Assembly: GCA_902772565.1 (NCBI GenBank) | Contig: CACYBJ010000229.1 | Span: 1 to 11,252 of the forward strand | Length of the DNA: 11,252 nucleotides | Direction of reading: 5' to 3' | Origin: an uncultured Lachnospiraceae bacterium | GTDB lineage: Bacteria > Bacillota > Clostridia > Lachnospirales > Lachnospiraceae | In this document: piece by piece, positions 7,176 through 11,252 of the stretch | Position numbering within the stretch: position 1 is the first letter of the stretch | How the letters are laid out: each line of letters begins with the position of its first letter | The notes under the pieces: model-generated | The model's input: the letters and a program-made list of their open reading frames with translations, nothing else | Databases searched by the model: none | What the model was told of the DNA's origin: nothing | Position numbers and translations under genes: made by a program

Positions 7176-8414
7176 ATGGTTATATCAAATGAACAGTTGG
7201 AACTTGTAAACGGAAGAATCAAGGCTCTTATTGCAGCCAACAATTTTTACGGAAAAAGACTTAAGGAAGCAGGCGTCGAAAGTGTGGCATCTGCCGAGGA
7301 CTTCTATAAACTTCCTTTCTCGGAAAAGGCTGATTTAAGAGATGCCTATCCTCTCGGACTCATGACTGCTCCCGAGGAAGAGATCGTCAGAATCCATTCA
7401 TCATCGGGCACCACAGGCAAGCCTGTAATTATTCCTTATACAGCCAAGGACGTTGATGACTGGGCTATTCAGTTTGCAAGATGCTACGAAGTGGCAGGCA
7501 TCACCAATAAGGACAGAATTCAGATCACTCCGGGCTACGGCCTTTGGACGGCAGGCATCGGTTTCCAGGCCGGTTGCGAAAAACTGGGCGCAATGGCAGT
7601 GCCTCTCGGCCCCGGCAATACCGATAAACAGATCCAGATGATGATCGATATGCAGTCTACGGTTCTTTGTGCTACATCTTCCTATGCACTGCTTCTTGCT
7701 GAAGAAATTGAGAAACGAGGACTCAGGGATCAGATCAAGCTTAAGAAGGGCGTTATCGGATCCGAAAGATGGGGCGATGCCATGAGAAAGTCCATCAACG
7801 ACAAGTTGGGCATCGAACTCTTTGATATATACGGACTCACGGAGATTTACGGACCGGGCATCGGTATCAACTGTCCGGGCGGCGAAGGTATGCATTACTG
7901 GGATGATTTCATTTACATTGAAATCATCGATCCGAAGACCGGCGAGAATCTGCCGGACGGCGAGTGGGGCGAAATAGTGATCACTACTCTTGTTAAGGAA
8001 GGAGCACCGCTCATCCGTTTCAGAACCCATGATCTTTCAAGAATTATCCCCGGAACATGCCCATGCTGCGGCAGAAAGTACCCGAGAATCGATAAGATTC
8101 AGGGCAGAACCGACGACATGATGAAAATCAAGGGCGTAAACGTATTCCCGAGCCAGATCGAAGAAGTGCTCAAACTCTTCCCTGAGGTTACAAGTGAGTA
8201 TCAGATAAGAATCTCGCATCTTGACGGAAGAGATACCATGCGAATCTACGTTGAAACCAACGGCAGCGTGGACTTCCTTGATCTTGCGGGAAAGATCGCC
8301 GAAAAGGTGAAGAGCAGAATTGGTTTCACCCCGCTGGATAAGGTGGTTGAAAAAGGCGTTCTCCCAAGATCGGAAAAGAAGACAAAACGCGTAATTGACG
8401 AGAGATATGATTAA
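7176..8414 (+). CDS. paaK: Phenylacetate-CoA ligase family protein (aryl-acetate:CoA ligase, AMP-forming)
   Basis: Member of the adenylate-forming PaaK family, which joins phenylacetate or a related aryl acid to CoA using ATP and releasing AMP and pyrophosphate. It has 412 residues, slightly short but within the family range. ATG 7176 has GAGG 8 bases upstream. Visible motifs: the nucleotide loop SSSGTTGKP (75-83), DIYGLTE (217-223), FRTHDLSRI, the cysteine group CPCCG (295-299) and GRTDDMMKIKGVNVFP before the C-terminal lid domain. It sits directly after iorAB. That pairing is known from archaea and anaerobes, where aryl-acetyl-CoA is the shared intermediate, so indoleacetate, phenylacetate or hydroxyphenylacetate are all possible substrates. 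Whether it activates imported aryl acids for amino acid synthesis or works with aryl-acetate formation cannot be read from sequence. Confidence 0.93.
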   Translation: MVISNEQLELVNGRIKALIAANNFYGKRLKEAGVESVASAEDFYKLPFSEKADLRDAYPLGLMTAPEEEIVRIHSSSGTTGKPVIIPYTAKDVDDWAIQFARCYEVAGITNKDRIQITPGYGLWTAGIGFQAGCEKLGAMAVPLGPGNTDKQIQMMIDMQSTVLCATSSYALLLAEEIEKRGLRDQIKLKKGVIGSERWGDAMRKSINDKLGIELFDIYGLTEIYGPGIGINCPGGEGMHYWDDFIYIEIIDPKTGENLPDGEWGEIVITTLVKEGAPLIRFRTHDLSRIIPGTCPCCGRKYPRIDKIQGRTDDMMKIKGVNVFPSQIEEVLKLFPEVTSEYQIRISHLDGRDTMRIYVETNGSVDFLDLAGKIAEKVKSRIGFTPLDKVVEKGVLPRSEKKTKRVIDERYD

Positions 8415-8424
8415 TATCTATATT
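8395..8424 (+). promoter_or_regulatory. Probable promoter of the DUF1292 gene
   Basis: TTGACG (8395-8400, 5 of 6 to TTGACA) and TATATT (8419-8424, 5 of 6 to TATAAT) are 18 bases apart. The -35 lies inside the last codons of paaK. Predicted start is near 8431, giving a leader of about 44 bases. This suggests the DUF1292 gene can be transcribed apart from iorAB-paaK. Confidence 0.5.
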
Positions 8425-8436
8425 TGGCAAAAACAG

Positions 8437-8456
8437 TGTGGCAGATGCCTGCCGCA
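8437..8456 (+). other. Stem-loop in the leader of the DUF1292 gene
   Basis: TGTGGCAG (8437-8444) pairs with CTGCCGCA (8449-8456) around ATGC: 8 bp with one U-G pair. No T run follows, so it is a poor terminator. With the promoter at 8395-8424 it would lie almost at the 5' end of the mRNA, a typical place for a stabilising structure. The ribosome site (8465-8469) is free. Confidence 0.45.
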
Positions 8457-8474
8457 GATATATTGGAGGTAAAC

Positions 8475-8777
8475 ATGGCAGACTATGATAAAAAAATTGA
8501 TGACAACGATAAGATGACTTTATACCTGGATGACGGTACGGAACTTAAGTGTGATGTTATCGGTATATTCGGAACCGATGAGTATGAATACATTGCACTT
8601 CTTCCGGAAGACGCAGGTGATGATGACAACATTTTCCTTTACAGATTCAGCATGGAAGATGATGACTTTGAAAATATAACTCTTGAAAGCATTGACAGCG
8701 ATGAGGAGTTTGACAAGGCATCGGAAGCTTTTGAGGATTATATGGAAAAGCAGGCTTTTCTGGATGAGGAAGGCTAA
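8475..8777 (+). CDS. Small acidic DUF1292 (YrzB-like) protein
   Basis: A 100-residue, strongly acidic protein matching the DUF1292 pattern: MTLYLDDGTELKCDVIGIF, then EYEYIALLPED, then a FLYRF strand and an acidic helical tail. Its molecular function is unknown; in Firmicutes a related gene often sits near ruvX, which is not the case here. ATG 8475 is chosen because GGAGG (8465-8469) lies 5 bases upstream; an in-frame TTG at 8424 would add 17 residues through the leader hairpin and has no ribosome site. There is no signal peptide or membrane segment, so it should be cytosolic. It has its own probable promoter and is closed off by a strong hairpin, so it is likely monocistronic. Confidence 0.88.
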   Translation: MADYDKKIDDNDKMTLYLDDGTELKCDVIGIFGTDEYEYIALLPEDAGDDDNIFLYRFSMEDDDFENITLESIDSDEEFDKASEAFEDYMEKQAFLDEEG

Positions 8778-8817
8778 AGAAGATTATCATCCTTTACAAT
8801 GTAGTTAAACAATAGTC

Positions 8818-8845
8818 GAGCGAGGCACCATACGGTGCCTCGCTT
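8818..8845 (+). terminator. Strong hairpin after the DUF1292 gene
   Basis: GCGAGGCACC (8820-8829) pairs perfectly with GGTGCCTCGC (8834-8843) around ATAC, extended by A-U and G-U pairs to 12 bp. It is very G+C-rich. The tail is only TTATCAT, so termination may be incomplete. It lies 40 bases after the DUF1292 stop and 5 bases before the first ATG of the permease gene. Confidence 0.65.
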
Positions 8846-8850
8846 ATCAT

Positions 8851-10041
8851 ATGGAACAGAAAATGAAAGCTTTACTTTTAGTTAGAAAAAGATTTTTCAA
8901 GCAGTTTTGGAGAAATTTGATTAGCTGTTTTTTTGTGGCGTTATCCGTGTTTATGGTGAACTTTGAACTGTCTTATTATAGGTATGATCATCATATTGAT
9001 AAAACTGTAAAGAATTGCGGATTGTATGATAGCTATCTTTATGTGGGGATTCCCGGTAAATCGATTTATGATCACGATAAGTGCATAGAAATAACCGATG
9101 AGGTTAGCAGGCATCTTCAGGAATTGAAAGACTCTGGGACAATAGCCAATTATTGGAGATTAAACGAAGAATGGATTACACAAGACGATGGGAAAGAAAA
9201 CATTGTCTTATATTATCCGGAGGATTTTTTGTCCGGACTTAATATGACAATGATGAAAGGCAGATGGTTTGATAACGCTTCAAATAAAGGCGGTTTGATT
9301 CCTGTTGTTGCCGGATATGATGTGGCAAAGCGCTACAAAATAGGACAGAAGTTTGCAATAGATGGAGACGAAGAGAAGTATGTGCTGATTGGAGTTTTAA
9401 AAAAGAATGAAATATTCTTTGAAGCAAACGCTACCGGGACGGGGATGGATCTCAGCTCTATTGCTTCTGATGCTGATAATATGATGATTGTGGGCAGTGA
9501 TTATGAATCTGCGACGGGGTTCTCAGATTATAGTATGGCTACGATTGTAAAGACTAAAGAGTCTGACAAGGGAGAACATGTTGAGGGCATTGATAAAATA
9601 GCAAATCTTTGCTATACATTTACATTTAAAGAAATCGCAGATCGCGCACATAAAGACAACATGTACACAATCAGGATGCAGGGCATTTTGTCATTGCTTA
9701 CACTGATGGTTTGTGTGATCGGGGTGAGCTGCATAAATCTTCTTATGGCTGTCAGAGAAAAGAAAACTGACAGCATCTATATGCTCTGCGGCATGGATAA
9801 AAAAACGGCATACAAAATCATAGCAATTGAAGGGATAATAAAAGGTATTATTCCAACGATCGCCGGACTTGCGTGGTTTTTCAGCTACACTGCTTCAAAC
9901 GGAATAGACGAGGTATATACAGACTGCTGGAACGGCATTTTCTCCCTGCTTCTTATTGCGATTGTCTATGTTTTCAGTTCACTGTACCCGATCAAACAGA
10001 TCTCAGAAATGTCTCCGGCAGAGATTGTAACGTCAGAGTAA
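8851..10041 (+). CDS. FtsX/MacB-like ABC transporter permease (first of pair)
   Basis: A 396-residue membrane protein with the FtsX/MacB layout. There is one N-terminal membrane segment (about residues 23-43), a large outside domain (about 44-270), then three membrane segments (about 276-301, 323-346, 360-382) and a SPAEI-like end. Such permeases work with a LolD/MacB-type ATPase in export or extraction of peptides or lipids, or in antimicrobial defence; the substrate here is unknown. The cytoplasmic loop between segments 2 and 3 (REKKTDSIYMLCGM) resembles the ATPase-contact loop of the family and the same region of the next gene. The start is uncertain: ATG 8851 has no ribosome site and lies right after the hairpin, whereas ATG 8863 has a weak GGA 7 bases upstream. 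I saw no good promoter. The first part of the gene is AT-rich (about one third G+C over 8881-9060), unlike the genes before it. Confidence 0.9.
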   Translation: MEQKMKALLLVRKRFFKQFWRNLISCFFVALSVFMVNFELSYYRYDHHIDKTVKNCGLYDSYLYVGIPGKSIYDHDKCIEITDEVSRHLQELKDSGTIANYWRLNEEWITQDDGKENIVLYYPEDFLSGLNMTMMKGRWFDNASNKGGLIPVVAGYDVAKRYKIGQKFAIDGDEEKYVLIGVLKKNEIFFEANATGTGMDLSSIASDADNMMIVGSDYESATGFSDYSMATIVKTKESDKGEHVEGIDKIANLCYTFTFKEIADRAHKDNMYTIRMQGILSLLTLMVCVIGVSCINLLMAVREKKTDSIYMLCGMDKKTAYKIIAIEGIIKGIIPTIAGLAWFFSYTASNGIDEVYTDCWNGIFSLLLIAIVYVFSSLYPIKQISEMSPAEIVTSE

Positions 10042-10074
10042 GGGAATCTTCGAATGGTTTTAATGGAGTAGAAA

Positions 10075-11148
10075 ATGATTCTTTATATATCGGTAAGAGA
10101 TTTTGTGGCATTTTACCGCAAGGAAAAAGGTGTATTTGTCTGGCTGTTGGTCAGTATGATCTTCACGTCATTTTTAATGAATGCTTCCTATTCTTTTGCG
10201 AAGGAAAGAGGAAGGCTTTTCAACAAGTACAGCGGCGCTGATATCCCCATGGTATGGGTTTATCTTGATAAGAAAACCGGGTTTGATAAATATGACAGTT
10301 TTGAAAAAAAGCTGGCAGACAGCGGTTTGCCGAAGGAAAAGAGCTCTTCGCTTTTGGTCAATGTCGGGAAAGGGATCACTGTTATCGGCCGTGACGAGAT
10401 TACGCCTGATTTTTCGGTACTGAGCGGAATCTGGACCGAGGGTTATTTCAGCAAAATAACCGAGGAAACAGGTAATGAATGTGCTGTAGATGCATCATTG
10501 CTTGATTACGGCGATAAAAATGTGATGGTTGGCGAACAATTTGAGTTCGAGGGGCACAGCTATACGATTAAGGGTGTGTATGAAGACCGCGAGTATGTTG
10601 ATGTAACGCTTTTCAAAGATACATTTCGAAAAAACTTTGACGGATTTGATACGATCTTTTTTGTTTTTAAGAAATCCATGAATCCTGAGGAAAGAACCGA
10701 ATTTGAAAAACTTGCTGCGTCCGAACTGGGCATCGCGCGTTTTTCATATAATGACGATCGTATGGAAGACGGACAGGCCGTGGAAAACACCCAGCGTATG
10801 CAGTACAGCATATTCATTCTTCTCCTTGTTGTGTTTATTACCTACATCATCCGGTTCTGGCATGAGCGCAACATTTCCACCTATACCATTTACCGGCTGA
10901 ACGGAGCCACTGCGGGGAAAATAGTTGCCATAATAGCAACCGAAGCCCTTTTGCTTGGCGTAAGCACATATGTTTTGGGTCTTGCGGCGGATGCTCTGCT
11001 GTTGCTGGTGATCCACAAGAACCTTATAACTTTGGAAAGCATAGGATTTGGCTTTGCATTGTTCTTCGTGCCGATGTTTATCCTGACTGTGACAAATGCG
11101 GTGCAGCTGTGCAAGGGCTTTAACATTACAGATATAAGACGTGATTAA
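10075..11148 (+). CDS. FtsX/MacB-like ABC transporter permease (second of pair)
   Basis: A 357-residue protein of the same plan as the gene before it. There is a membrane segment at about 19-41, an outside domain to about 240, then segments at about 242-263, 283-305 and 323-345. The loop ERNISTYTIYRLNG after segment 2 matches the family's ATPase-contact region. The outside domain is shorter and clearly different from that of the first permease, so the two probably form a heterodimer rather than being a recent duplication. ATG 10075 has GGAG (10065-10068) 6 bases upstream. It follows the first permease by 33 bases and precedes the ATPase gene by a single base, so the three are one operon. The transported compound cannot be told from sequence. 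Confidence 0.9.
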   Translation: MILYISVRDFVAFYRKEKGVFVWLLVSMIFTSFLMNASYSFAKERGRLFNKYSGADIPMVWVYLDKKTGFDKYDSFEKKLADSGLPKEKSSSLLVNVGKGITVIGRDEITPDFSVLSGIWTEGYFSKITEETGNECAVDASLLDYGDKNVMVGEQFEFEGHSYTIKGVYEDREYVDVTLFKDTFRKNFDGFDTIFFVFKKSMNPEERTEFEKLAASELGIARFSYNDDRMEDGQAVENTQRMQYSIFILLLVVFITYIIRFWHERNISTYTIYRLNGATAGKIVAIIATEALLLGVSTYVLGLAADALLLLVIHKNLITLESIGFGFALFFVPMFILTVTNAVQLCKGFNITDIRRD

Positions 11149-11149
11149 A

Positions 11150-11252
11150 ATGAATATTTATACTCTTACAAACATTGGAAAAACATACAATCAGGGAAAA
11201 GCAAGTGCCTGTGAGGCGCTGAAAAATGTAAATCTTGAAATCGAGGAAGGCG
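11150..11252 (+). CDS. ABC transporter ATP-binding protein, N-terminal fragment cut by the window end
   Basis: The frame opens at ATG 11150, one base after the preceding stop, and is open to the window edge: 34 residues. The fragment starts MNIYTLTNIGKTYNQGK and ends ALKNVNLEIEEG, the usual first two strands of a LolD/MacB-class ATPase just before Walker A, which lies outside the window. It should power the two permeases upstream. There is no clear ribosome site, so translation is probably coupled to the second permease. Confidence 0.85.
   Translation, partial: MNIYTLTNIGKTYNQGKASACEALKNVNLEIEEG

Noticed and set aside
8424..8474. Upstream TTG start for the DUF1292 gene
   Set aside because: No ribosome site and runs through the leader stem-loop; ATG 8475 has GGAGG 5 bases upstream.
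10054..10071. Tiny ORF (5 codons plus stop) between the two permeases
   Set aside because: Too short to support, with no ribosome site; the bases are better explained as the leader of the second permease.

Overview
The window looks like a piece of chromosome from an anaerobic, fermentative Gram-positive bacterium of the Clostridia, most likely Lachnospiraceae. The reasons are the long single-chain PurL with a fused glutaminase, the ferredoxin-linked IorAB pair beside a PaaK-type ligase, a stand-alone DUF1292 protein, strong GGAGG ribosome sites and a base composition mostly in the 40s percent G+C. The family placement is inference; no rRNA or other marker gene is present. All nine genes lie on the + strand and no gap exceeds about 150 bases.

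Layout. (1) 2-1930: 3' part of purL (purine synthesis), followed by a hairpin terminator. (2) 2030-4462: a two-part DNA repair enzyme, with an N-terminal RecB/Cas4-like PD-(D/E)XK nuclease domain fused to an iron-sulfur XPD/DinG-type helicase. (3) 4500-4603: a promoter with overlapping perfect inverted repeats, then a leader with two small stem-loops. (4) 4604-8414: iorA, iorB and paaK. IorAB oxidises aryl-pyruvates (indolepyruvate, phenylpyruvate and similar) to aryl-acetyl-CoA with ferredoxin as electron acceptor. PaaK links aryl-acetyl-CoA to the free aryl-acetate. Together they connect aromatic amino acid keto acids with aryl-acetates, in a direction the sequence does not settle. The 68-base gap before paaK holds two interleaved inverted repeats and a mini-hairpin over the ribosome site. 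(5) 8475-8777: a small acidic DUF1292 protein with its own probable promoter inside the end of paaK and a 5' stem-loop, ended by a strong hairpin. (6) 8851 to the window end: an ABC exporter-type module, with two FtsX/MacB-like permeases and the first 34 codons of the ATPase. The start of this module is clearly more AT-rich than the rest and begins 7 bases after the hairpin, so it may be a separately acquired unit.

I saw no RNA genes, CRISPR arrays, insertion sequences or phage genes. The observations most worth checking are the operator-like dyads at the iorA promoter, the interleaved repeats before paaK, the nuclease-helicase fusion and the Ala/Ser-rich insertion in IorA. None of these amounts to a clearly new system.
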